Assembly: GCA_023247815.1 (NCBI GenBank)
Contig: JAHFFS010000010.1
Coordinates: 1 to 17,205 of the forward strand
DNA: 17,205 bases
DNA from: Candidatus Omnitrophota bacterium
GTDB taxonomy: Bacteria > Omnitrophota > Gorgyraeia > Zapsychrales > JANLHA01
Direction: 5' to 3'
The first letter of the stretch is position 1; every line of letters starts with the position of its first letter. The position numbers and the translations under genes were made by a program. Below, piece after piece: positions 1 through 8,700 of this stretch. A model generated the notes under the pieces. The model had not been told where the DNA came from, made no database searches, and was given only the letters and a program-made list of their open reading frames with translations.

Positions 1-233
1 ATTTATGGAAAATCATCCTTCAGGATGTCTCGTTGTGGACCGGCGAAAAAAAATATGTCATTCATGGATTGCTCAAAGATATCAGCAAGCGCTGCCAGGC
101 ATTGAAGCTTTTTATCCGTCAGGATGAAACGCTGGCGGTCACCCAATTGGCCGTTTATATGACGACACTGATCATGAATTATCGCTACACTGGCTGGTAT
201 CGGGGTAAAATCGCTCGGAGGAAGGAATTATGA
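1..233 (+). CDS. C-terminal fragment of an unidentified protein (cut by the window edge)
   Basis: The reading frame is open from the window start (first full codon at base 3) to TGA at 231-233, so only about the last 76 residues are present. An internal TTG at 33 is in frame but has no ribosome binding site and should not be taken as the start. The visible part is a basic, mostly helical domain ending in MTTLIMNYRYTGWYRGK. It has no membrane segment and no motif I recognise with certainty. Its stop overlaps the start of the ATP-grasp gene (ATGA), so the two are translationally coupled and probably work together. A C-terminus of a zinc-binding metallopeptidase of the Peptidase_Mx type is one possibility from a vague recollection of similar neighbourhoods; the catalytic part lies outside the window, so this cannot be tested here. 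Confidence 0.7.
   Translation, partial: LWKIILQDVSLWTGEKKYVIHGLLKDISKRCQALKLFIRQDETLAVTQLAVYMTTLIMNYRYTGWYRGKIARRKEL
217..226 (+). promoter_or_regulatory. Strong ribosome binding site for the ATP-grasp gene
   Basis: GGAGGAAGGA sits 3 bases before ATG 230. It fixes the start and lies inside the last codons of the upstream gene, which supports coupled translation. Confidence 0.75.
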
Positions 234-1249
234 AAAAGCGTCTAAAGGTCCTTTTGATTTTTAACACACCGTATCTTACGCCGCGCGGTTATGATTTCAA
301 AGAAGAATTTTCCGATGAGGACAACATGTACACCGAGAACGATGTCCATAAGGCGCTTTTGGCCAATGGCTACGAGGTGCGGCTATTGGGGCTTTTCAAC
401 GACATTGTTCCGCTCTTGGAGGAATGCCGCGAGTTTCAGCCGGATGTGATCTTCAATATGGTGGAGGTCTTTGCCAACAAAACGCATCTGGATAAAAACA
501 TTGGCGCCCTCTTGGAGTTGATTGGTATTCCCTACACCGGGACCCACGCTGACGGGCTGTTCATCTGCAACAACAAGGCCTTGAGCAAAAAAATCCTCCG
601 CTTTCATCGGATCCGGGTCGCGCGTTTTCACGCCTTTTACCGCGGACATAAAATCTGGCGGCCGCGGACCATCAAACTGCCGGCGATCATCAAGCCCCTG
701 GCTGAGGAGGCCTCGCGCGGGATTTCCCAGGCCTCGATTGTCGACAGCGATGAGGCTTTCAAAGATCGAATCAAATTCATCCACGAAAACATGAAGTTGG
801 ATGCGATTGCCGAGGAATACATTGTGGGCCGTGAACTCTATGTCACGGTGATGGGCGACAAGCGTTTGACAGTCTTGCCGCCGCGGGAGATCAAATTTGG
901 CCAACTTCCCGAGGATGAACCGCGTATCGCGACTTACAAGGCCAAGTGGGACGAGGATTATCGCGAACGTTGGGGGATCAAAAGCACTTTTGCCGGCAAA
1001 CTTCCCGACGGGGCTTTGGCCAATATTGAGGATGTTTGCAAACGCGCTTACCGGGCGCTCAATATGCACAGTTACATCCGTTTCGATATCCGTTTGACCC
1101 CGCAGGGGCAGGTTTCGATCATTGAACCGAACGCCAATCCGTGCCTGGCCAGGATTGATGAGATGGCGCAGTCAGCGGAAAAGCACGGGATCGCTTATCC
1201 GCAATTGATCCGCAAAATTGTGATGATGGCCTTGGCGCGAAAATTTTAA
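230..1249 (+). CDS. ATP-grasp ligase of the D-alanine--D-alanine ligase type
   Basis: The protein has 339 residues, near the usual length for Ddl (about 310-370). Visible ATP-grasp landmarks are KPLAEEASRGIS near residues 154-165 (phosphate-binding loop region), EEYIVGRELYVTVMG near 195-209 (adenine and ribose contacts), FDIRLTPQG near 284-292, and EPNANP at 299-304, the acidic/Asn Mg-ATP site equivalent to the ExNxxP of Ddl. The tail HGIAYPQLIRKIV is typical of Ddl-type C-termini. Members join a carboxylate to an amine using ATP through an acyl phosphate. The N-terminus starts with a Rossmann-like strand (VLLIFNTPYL). It is coupled to the preceding gene by an ATGA overlap and is separate from mur genes, so a substrate other than D-Ala is plausible. 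Family membership is firm; substrate is unknown. Confidence 0.85.
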   Translation: MKKRLKVLLIFNTPYLTPRGYDFKEEFSDEDNMYTENDVHKALLANGYEVRLLGLFNDIVPLLEECREFQPDVIFNMVEVFANKTHLDKNIGALLELIGIPYTGTHADGLFICNNKALSKKILRFHRIRVARFHAFYRGHKIWRPRTIKLPAIIKPLAEEASRGISQASIVDSDEAFKDRIKFIHENMKLDAIAEEYIVGRELYVTVMGDKRLTVLPPREIKFGQLPEDEPRIATYKAKWDEDYRERWGIKSTFAGKLPDGALANIEDVCKRAYRALNMHSYIRFDIRLTPQGQVSIIEPNANPCLARIDEMAQSAEKHGIAYPQLIRKIVMMALARKF

Positions 1250-1256
1250 AACCCGC

Positions 1257-1284
1257 TTGTCTTCAAAGTCAATTCTGATAAGAT
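1257..1284 (+). promoter_or_regulatory. Predicted extended -10 promoter for the SirB1-like gene
   Basis: TTGTCT (1257-1262), 16 bp, then TGA-TAAGAT with the -10 hexamer at 1279-1284 and the TG extension at 1276-1277. The expected start of transcription is near 1291, giving a leader of about 58 nt that carries AGGTGAG before ATG 1349. It lies in the 99 bp gap 1250-1348, which holds no other obvious feature. Confidence 0.4.
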
Positions 1285-1348
1285 GAATGAGTCAGATTTC
1301 ACTTGCGATCGTTGTGATTTAATTTTTATCCCAAAAAGGTGAGCCGCT

Positions 1349-2533
1349 ATGATTGACATCGATCAATTGCCTTATCTTTTGGAATTGCTCGACGATGATT
1401 CGCCCGAAGTCCGGCAGTTGATCGCCCAGGAGTTGACGGCGCTCGGTCCCCGCCTCAAAGAAGAAGTCGTTAAAGTCCCTTTCGCCAAGTGGCAATCCAA
1501 ACTTGATCTCTTGAACAAAATTTGGCAGAACCAGCAGCGCAGTTTTTTGCGCGAAAACTGGAAGCAGGTTTTTGTCATTGAGAATGACACGCAGCGTTTA
1601 GAAAAGGCCATGAGTTTGTTATCTGATTTTCAAACCGGGTTGACGGGCGGGCCAACGCTTTCTACTTTGCTCGATCAACTTGCCCAGGATTTTTTACGAA
1701 CCCATCAGCAGCCCAACGTTTTGAAGTTGGCGCGATTCCTTTTTCATGAAAAGAAATTGCGCGGATCAACGAAAGAATATTATCATCCGCAAAATAGCAG
1801 TTTGATCGACGTGATTTTGCGAAAAGAAGGCCTGCCGATCAGTCTGGCCTGTGTTTACATGCTGGTGGGGATTCGCCTGGGGATCGTTATCGAAGGGTGC
1901 AATTTCCCCGGGCATTTTTTGGCCAGGATTTCACAGGGTGAAAGTGTTTTACTGGTTGATTGCTTCAATCAGGGGCAGTTGATCAGGGAGGAAGATTTGA
2001 TGAAGGCCAATGTGAACATGAATCCCAATCATCTGCGCGAAATTTTGCGTGAAACAGCGCCGGTTAACGCCGTGATCAAACGGGTCTTGGCCAATCTTAT
2101 CCGCGCTTATCACTGGCAGCAGCAAAGTAGTAATCAGGAATTGATGATCGATTTGTTTAAGGACATGGATGATCTTGAAAGTTTAGCAACGTTGACGGTG
2201 GCTGATATCGAAAGGAATGAATACAAAGCGCGTTTCCTGCCCGGGCAAATGGTGCGGCATAAACGTTATGGTTACCGTGGGATTGTCGTCGATCATGACC
2301 AGACCTGTCAGGCCAGTGACACCTGGTATTTCAGCAATCAAACTCAGCCGCAGCGCAATCAGCCCTGGTATCACGTCCTCGTGCACGACAGTGATCAAGT
2401 CACGTACGCGGCGCAAAGCAGCCTGGAAGGTTTTGAAACCGAAGAAAAATTTCAGCATCCGCTATTGGAACAGTTTTTTATTCAGACCCTCGACGGACGC
2501 CATATCCGCAATAACAATCCTTGGCCGAAATAA
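1349..2533 (+). CDS. SirB1/transglutaminase-like protein with N-terminal HEAT and C-terminal YccV/HspQ-like domains
   Basis: The protein has 394 residues with three parts. Residues about 8-40 (LLDDDSPEVRQLIAQELTALG) look like a HEAT repeat. Residues about 105-260 are a SirB1/Transglut_core2 domain with the family signatures GLPISLACVYMLVGIRLG (from about 162) and FPGHFLAR (H189); C168 is near the place of a transglutaminase cysteine, but SirB1-type members are often not obvious enzymes, so catalysis is unproven. Residues about 296-394 (FLPGQMVRHKRYGYRG...PWYHVLV) match the YccV/HspQ hemimethylated-DNA-binding-like fold. There is no signal peptide or membrane segment, so it should be cytoplasmic. 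The start ATG 1349 is supported by AGGTGAG just upstream. The combination resembles eukaryotic FBXO21 without its F-box. A role in protein quality control is inferred only from HspQ and FBXO21. Confidence 0.8.
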   Translation: MIDIDQLPYLLELLDDDSPEVRQLIAQELTALGPRLKEEVVKVPFAKWQSKLDLLNKIWQNQQRSFLRENWKQVFVIENDTQRLEKAMSLLSDFQTGLTGGPTLSTLLDQLAQDFLRTHQQPNVLKLARFLFHEKKLRGSTKEYYHPQNSSLIDVILRKEGLPISLACVYMLVGIRLGIVIEGCNFPGHFLARISQGESVLLVDCFNQGQLIREEDLMKANVNMNPNHLREILRETAPVNAVIKRVLANLIRAYHWQQQSSNQELMIDLFKDMDDLESLATLTVADIERNEYKARFLPGQMVRHKRYGYRGIVVDHDQTCQASDTWYFSNQTQPQRNQPWYHVLVHDSDQVTYAAQSSLEGFETEEKFQHPLLEQFFIQTLDGRHIRNNNPWPK

Positions 2534-2575
2534 ATCAAGAACCTCTAAGCTCACTCGTTTCCCTCCAGCAAAAAT

Positions 2576-2591
2576 GAGAAAGCGCTTTCTC
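2576..2591. repeat. Perfect 16-bp palindrome upstream of the giant gene
   Basis: GAGAAAGCGCTTTCTC is its own reverse complement, with no loop and no following T-run (TAAAAC follows). It is therefore a poor rho-independent terminator and a better candidate for a dimeric regulator site. It lies 43 bp after the end of the SirB1-like gene and 54 bp before the ATG of the giant gene. Confidence 0.45.
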
Positions 2592-2632
2592 TAAAACAAC
2601 CGTACACCTTCTAAACGCGTTAGCATTGTTTT

Positions 2633-2644
2633 ATATTTAGTAGT
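2633..2644 (+). promoter_or_regulatory. Possible -10 element of the giant gene
   Basis: TATATT at 2633-2638 would place transcription start on or just before ATG 2645. There is no convincing -35 and no Shine-Dalgarno, so a leaderless start is possible but weakly supported. An alternative is initiation at ATG 2654 (weak GAAG upstream) or ATG 2672, both of which still leave an intact signal peptide. The rest of the 111-bp gap 2534-2644 holds only the palindrome listed separately. Confidence 0.25.
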
Positions 2645-2773
2645 ATGAAGCCTATGATTCATATTAACTTTATGTATTTGATCCGAAATAGCGGTTTAAC
2701 CCGTTTCCTCACGGGTGTTGTTTTATTTTTCTTTGCCTTTAATGTAACTATATATCCATCAATAGGTTACGCG
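2645..2773 (+). other. Signal peptide of the giant protein
   Basis: Positive residues K2, R14 and R20 precede the hydrophobic stretch FLTGVVLFFFAFNVTI (21-36), followed by polar residues and GYA|Q, a good type I signal peptidase site after A43. Start at Met10 gives a more usual length of 34 residues. If cleavage fails, the segment would act as an N-in anchor with everything else outside. Confidence 0.75.
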
Positions 2774-5700
2774 CAGATCAATTTGAGCCTGCCGGCAGCA
2801 GGAAGCATGGTCCAAGTCAGCTCCAGTGTTGTTCCGGCCATGCTCAAAGGTGTCAGGGTCAATCCGAACGACCCGTTTCGTTTGGATTTCCTTGTTGACA
2901 GCGGGGAATCGAATTTGACCGGACCGGCGCTGCAGGATGAGTCGTATAAACTCATTAAATATTTTCTCGCCTCGCTGACCATCCCTGAAAAAGACCTTTG
3001 GGTCAATCTTTCCCCTTACGAAAAAAATCGCATCACTCCGCAAGCCTTTGGTCAGACTGAGATGGGGCGTGATCTTTTGGCGCAGGATTATTTGTTGAAA
3101 CAGATGACAGCATCGCTCATTTATCCGGAATCGGAGTTGGGCCAAACATTTTGGGACAAGATTTACAAGACCGCTTATGAAAAATTTGGGACCACCAATA
3201 TCCCCATCAACACGTTCAATAAGGTCTGGATCGTTCCCCAGACGGCCAAGATTTTTACACAGAACAACACCGCCTATATCGTCGATTGTCATTTGAAAGT
3301 CATGCTGGAAGAGGATTACCTTGCCATCCGTCAAAACAGCAGCCATCAGGATGATGTTGGCCAGCCATTGACATCCGCGGATCTCCAAGAGTTGAACCAA
3401 TTGTCTTCGCAGGCGATCCGTACTCTTGTCCTTCCGGTCTTGGAAAAAGAAGTCAATGAAGGGCAGAATTTCGCGTTGCTGCGGCAGGTTTTTCATTCGT
3501 TGATTTTGGCCGCCTGGTATAAGAAATCCATTCGTGAGTCGGTTATGAACACGATCTATGTTGATCAGGCAAAGATCGAGGGTGTCGACGTCGAAGATAA
3601 AAATATCAAAGAAAAGATTTATCAACAGTATCTGGAGGCCTTTAAAAAGGGCGTATACAACTACATCAAAGAAGAATACGATTCTGGCCAGGAGACAACG
3701 GTCCCTCGGAAGTATTTTTCCGGCGGTGTGGACGCCAAGCGCATCAGTGAGATCATCGAACAGGTCGCGAGTATGTCCGGTGTCAAATCCATTGGCCAGG
3801 TTACAACGGAATCAGTTGTTTTAGTCCCGCACCGGGTTGTCAATCGCTACATTGCCGAACACCTTCCCGTCGATCTTAAACAAAATAAAGGAAACATTGT
3901 TACCTATGAAAAGATGGGGGCGGCCTATCTGGTTCCCATTTTCGGTTTGTTAGCGAATACCGGTCAGTTCGCCCACGTTGGCTTAGGCCAAGTTTACGGC
4001 CAGCCGGTCGTTTATATCGACGAGAAATATGTCAATGACGCAAACGTCCGTCAGCATGAACTTGATGAAATCGCCCAATGGGAGGCCTTGGCCGTTCAAT
4101 TGGGAAAGGCGCAAGGGCAAGATAAATTGTCCGCCAAAGAGATGCGGCAATGGATCACGAACAATTTTTTGCTGGCTCAGAAGTTGTCTGAGGAGTTTCA
4201 TCGCAAGTCGCATAGCATTGAACAGGTCTTTAGCGCGGCAGAGCAGCAGGGATTGTTGCCGGAAGATGTCTCGCAGCTTTATCCTGAAGAATGGGAGTTG
4301 GCAAAAGGGGAACAGGCCATCAACATCGCTGCTGGTGGGAATGAGAAAATCGCCGCAGCTGCTCCCTCGGACTTGGCAGAGCAGGAAAAATTGTGGTTAT
4401 CAACACCAGAGCAGTTGATCAAAGAAAATAAGCGTTTGATCATCGCTGACAACACCGACGCGGTGGACGCGAAGCTTTATGAGCAAGCGCGGAAAGAAAA
4501 TATTCCTTATCTGCGAGTCACGATCAAAGATCAATCTGACTTGGATCGTTTGAACAAAGTGTTGAAAGTTGATGATCAAGGGGGTTTTGAGCATGTGGAC
4601 GGTTTGTTGGTTCGATTTCTCAAAACCAACAAGAAAGGAATTCTATTGATTGATTACAACGGCTCTGACAAGGGGCTGGCCGTCGGGTTTCATGACATGT
4701 TTGCTAATCAACCTCGTTACGCGGATGTCACATTTTCAAATGAAATTCAGGTCTTCGGGGTCCTGGGCCGTGAACAGATTGATGAGTATGATTCTTCATT
4801 TACGTCACGCTTGCGGCATCGGACCATGGTATTAGATGAGGCGGACCCGGTCGATCAAATGCCAAAGGCAAATATCCCAGTCAACGCGATCACAGCCAAT
4901 GTGATGGAGAGCCCTTTTATCCGAGAAGAATTGATTGAGGATTTTAGCATTGGCGAGAATGGAAAATTCGTGAATACACCGGGGAAATTAGTTCAGGCCA
5001 TGTTGGAAGACCGACCGCTGGTATTGCGGGGCGCGGATTTAACAAATAAGAATCTCCGGCATCTGTTGCGGCAGGTCTTGCTGCGACGGGAGGTTGAATT
5101 CAACGGTGAGACGATCAAGGCCGGAGACCATTTCGCGATTTTTATCGAGGAGATCAAAGATTATTCAGCCGGTGTCGCGAACAAAGAATTGACGCGGATC
5201 GGCGAGAAGACGGATCAAGATGACGAAATTTGGCTGATCAATCATGAAACCCAGGACCGATTGTTAAAAATGAGTCATATCGGTAATGAGCGGATCGAGA
5301 ACCAATTGGTCCGTCAGCCGGGCATTCTCGAATATCTTAACCATCCGGAGAAATTAAAGAATGAAAGGCTTAATATTCGGATCACCAGTCGATTGGATGA
5401 TTGGGTCTGGCACGCGATCATGCATGCCGAGGGAAAGGTCAATATTGAAGTGGCCCCCTGGGTGTGGGTGACTGTCCCAGCGGTTTATAAAAATTTTCGT
5501 TCCGGGACGCTGTCCGCGAAAACAGCGGTCCGTGAAGAAAAAAGCCTTGAAGACGTCATTAAGGAAAAAACGATGATCATCGACGGAGAAGATCCGATTT
5601 TCATCCAGACTCAGGTAGAGAATTTGCTTCAGGGAAAGCCTTACGTGGTTTATCCTGCAACTGCTGAGACCACGATGACCCAGCTTTTTGAATATCCGAC

Positions 5701-8700
5701 CTTTTCTACTGTGCCCGGCGGGAAACGTCGGTATGAATCGGTCAAACAAGACCTTTATAATCTGCTGTTGGAAGGGCAAACTGTTGTCCTGACCGGTCTG
5801 GAACACAACGAGGGATTATTGCGGGAGTTGGAGTCGGCTTTCTCTAATCAACCGTATTTGATCATCAATGGGGAAAGGGTTGCTTTACCGGGAAAATTGA
5901 TTGTAATCAAAAGGAAACAGCTTGATCTGCAATTATCGGTCAAGAATGCCGTTACGCTGGATCCGAGCGATGAGGCGGTCAAGCAGATTTTAGAGACCGA
6001 ATTCAAAGACGTCTTCAGCAAGGAAGATTATGCCCGCGTTTTAGAATTGCGCGAACTGTTCGCTAAGAATATTCCGGTCCCGGCCGTTGACAAACTTTAT
6101 TTGGAGGAACCAAACTTCCATTTGCAGAGACTGCGCAATTTATTCGAATACCGCCGGAAAGGATACACCTGGCTGGAGGCGTTTGAGAGCAATTTCATTT
6201 CTCATTACCGTGGGGATGAAGAGATCACCGCTTATTTGCGGTGCATGGTGCGGACTAAATTTGACGTGGAAGACCGTGATTTCGGCGTTGAGGGGACAGA
6301 ACGGCCTTACAAATCGGTGAATGGAACAAAACTCAGCAACGTGTTGAATAAAACCGGAGGGGTCATTGATCTGTCACATTTTTTCTGGCAGGTTGCGGAC
6401 ACGCTGAGTTTGGATCTTTTGCAGAAGATTGGAATCAACCCTTCCTTTAAGTTATCCAGCGGGGAAGATGTTGAAAAGGTTTTTTATCTGGTCCGTCAGG
6501 CCCAGGTTGTTCGATCCATGCTTCAAAAGGACCAGGAATTGGAGGAGTTCTATCACCATAAGTTTTCAATTTACAAAAACAAGACTTACACAATTGAAGA
6601 AGCCCCGTTGTTGTATGAAGATGCCCGTGTCGGTGGCAGTGAAACTTGGCAAGACCGCGGTCGCATGGTTGAGGCCGCACTTGATACCGTCGGTGCTGTA
6701 ATGCTCAAAGGACCGCAGGCGACGGGCAAAAGTTACATTGCCGAACTCATGGGAGAGAAGTATTCCGGTTATGAAGTGTTCAGTCTAACGACCGGCAGCG
6801 ATGTGGATGAATCAAAGGTCGTTAGCAAACGTGCCTATCAAAAGAGCGCTGATGGTAGCGAACGAATTGAGATTGAAGATGAGACCATTGCCAAATGGGC
6901 CAAATGTGAAAAGGGAATTTTGATTGTCGACGAGGCAAATCTAACTGACCCGTATTTTTGGAATTTTTTAAAAGGTTTTTTCAGTAAGAATCCCTACATT
7001 TGGATCAATGGGACGCGGTTCGAACTTCGCAACCATAAAATCATTTTTACCGGTAACCAGGAAACCTTGCCGGGCCGCAAGTATCAGGAATTGATCGAAG
7101 AATATATGCCGACGGTTTATTTCACACCTTTTACCAGGCCGGAACTTAAGGACATCATTGGAAAAAATCAATATATCGAAGACAGCATGCCCATGGCGCC
7201 GGCGATCCGTGAGTTGCTCCTTGATCTGCATTTTCTATTCGTTGATACTAATCCCAGCATTGGATTTTCTTTAAGGGATATTCAGGATTTGACCAACCGG
7301 ATCAAGGCCTTTATGACGGACGAGGTCCTGCAGGAGCGTATGGCAAACAAGGACGCATGGGAAGCTATGGTCAAACGTCAGATTGTCACTCTGGCCTGGG
7401 ATGTTTATAACGGCAATTTTAATAGGGAAGAGCGGGAGGCCCTGCACCATAAAATCATTCAAAAATTTGGAGTTAATATTTTGTATGATTATGAGAAATC
7501 GGTCATTGCTAAGGTCATCCAACAGAATGGCAAGGTTATTAATTCTACTAACGGGGAAGGCAAGCTGTATGTGACAGATTTCATCGCCCTTTTGATCGAT
7601 AGTTATCAAAAAATGTTGTCGATGCGGGAATGGCGTGTCGCTGCCTTAAAGGCCGGGAAAAAGGTTTTGCAGGGCAAACAGGCGATGATCACCGAAGGGC
7701 CGCCGGGCCGAGGGAAAGACGTCACCTTGATTCAAGTGTTGGAACATGATGTGGTTGTCGGTAAGCTAGAACAGCAAGGATATCGAGAGATGAATCTCAG
7801 TGATTCGTCGATTTCTGAGGAGGAACGCAACGGCAAACGGTATTATGTGGTCAATGCTCAGCCGGATAACACCGATCATTTGGTGGCAGTGATTGAACGG
7901 GCAAAAGAAGAGGGTGCCATTGTCATTGTTCGCGAGGCCAACATCCTGCCGACGGATTTTTTGGAAAGGTTCAATGACGTCTTGACCGGCAATGCCCAGC
8001 CCGGGTTCCTTTTGTTTGCCACGATCAATTCACCGGATTTCAGCGGCCGGCAAAAATTTTCCACCGCTCTTCAGAACCGGGTCGTGTATAAGCGGGCTGC
8101 TGACTACACTCAGGCGGAATTGTTGGATTTGGCGCAAACCATGGTTCAAGATGAAAATTTGACTGATCCTAAGTTGGTCTTTAGCGCTTTGAAGTACGCG
8201 ATCCAAATCCATGTCTGGATGCGCGCCCAGATCAAAGAGGCAAAGCATCGACCCACGTTTCGGGAATTGGAAGATGTCTTACGGCAGATCATCGCGGCGT
8301 ATCAAGCAAAGGGAAAGGACAGTTTTAAATCAGAACGGATTGCCATTGTTCAAAGAATCGTTTATCAGATTTACGGCCCGCTTTATTTGCAGCAGTTTTT
8401 GGATGGTCGTAGTATCCCTCCCGTTAAGCAAGTGATGCAATTTAAAGAACCGCGTCTTGACGAGATTAAATTTTTGGAAACCCTAGGGCAGTCGATTGTT
8501 CCCAGGGCCTTGGGCCGTGTCAGAATCGCGATCATCAAAAACCGGCCGGACAAAGGCGGAGGACATTTTCAAATCATGAAGGATGAAAACGGACAGTATT
8601 TTGTTCAAATTTCAATCCACGGTGAAGGATTTAGTAATCCAGCTTTTTTACGAACATTTTTTCATGAGATCAGCCATGGCTTATTTACAAGGAATTTGAC

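Noticed and set aside
383..1069. 228-codon antisense frame
   Set aside because: It is a shadow of the ATP-grasp gene, whose motifs are unmistakable in the sense strand.
2759..3625. 288-codon antisense frame
   Set aside because: It lies fully inside the giant gene, in a conserved-looking module, and its translation is a low-complexity mirror with no domain; no ribosome binding site was evident.
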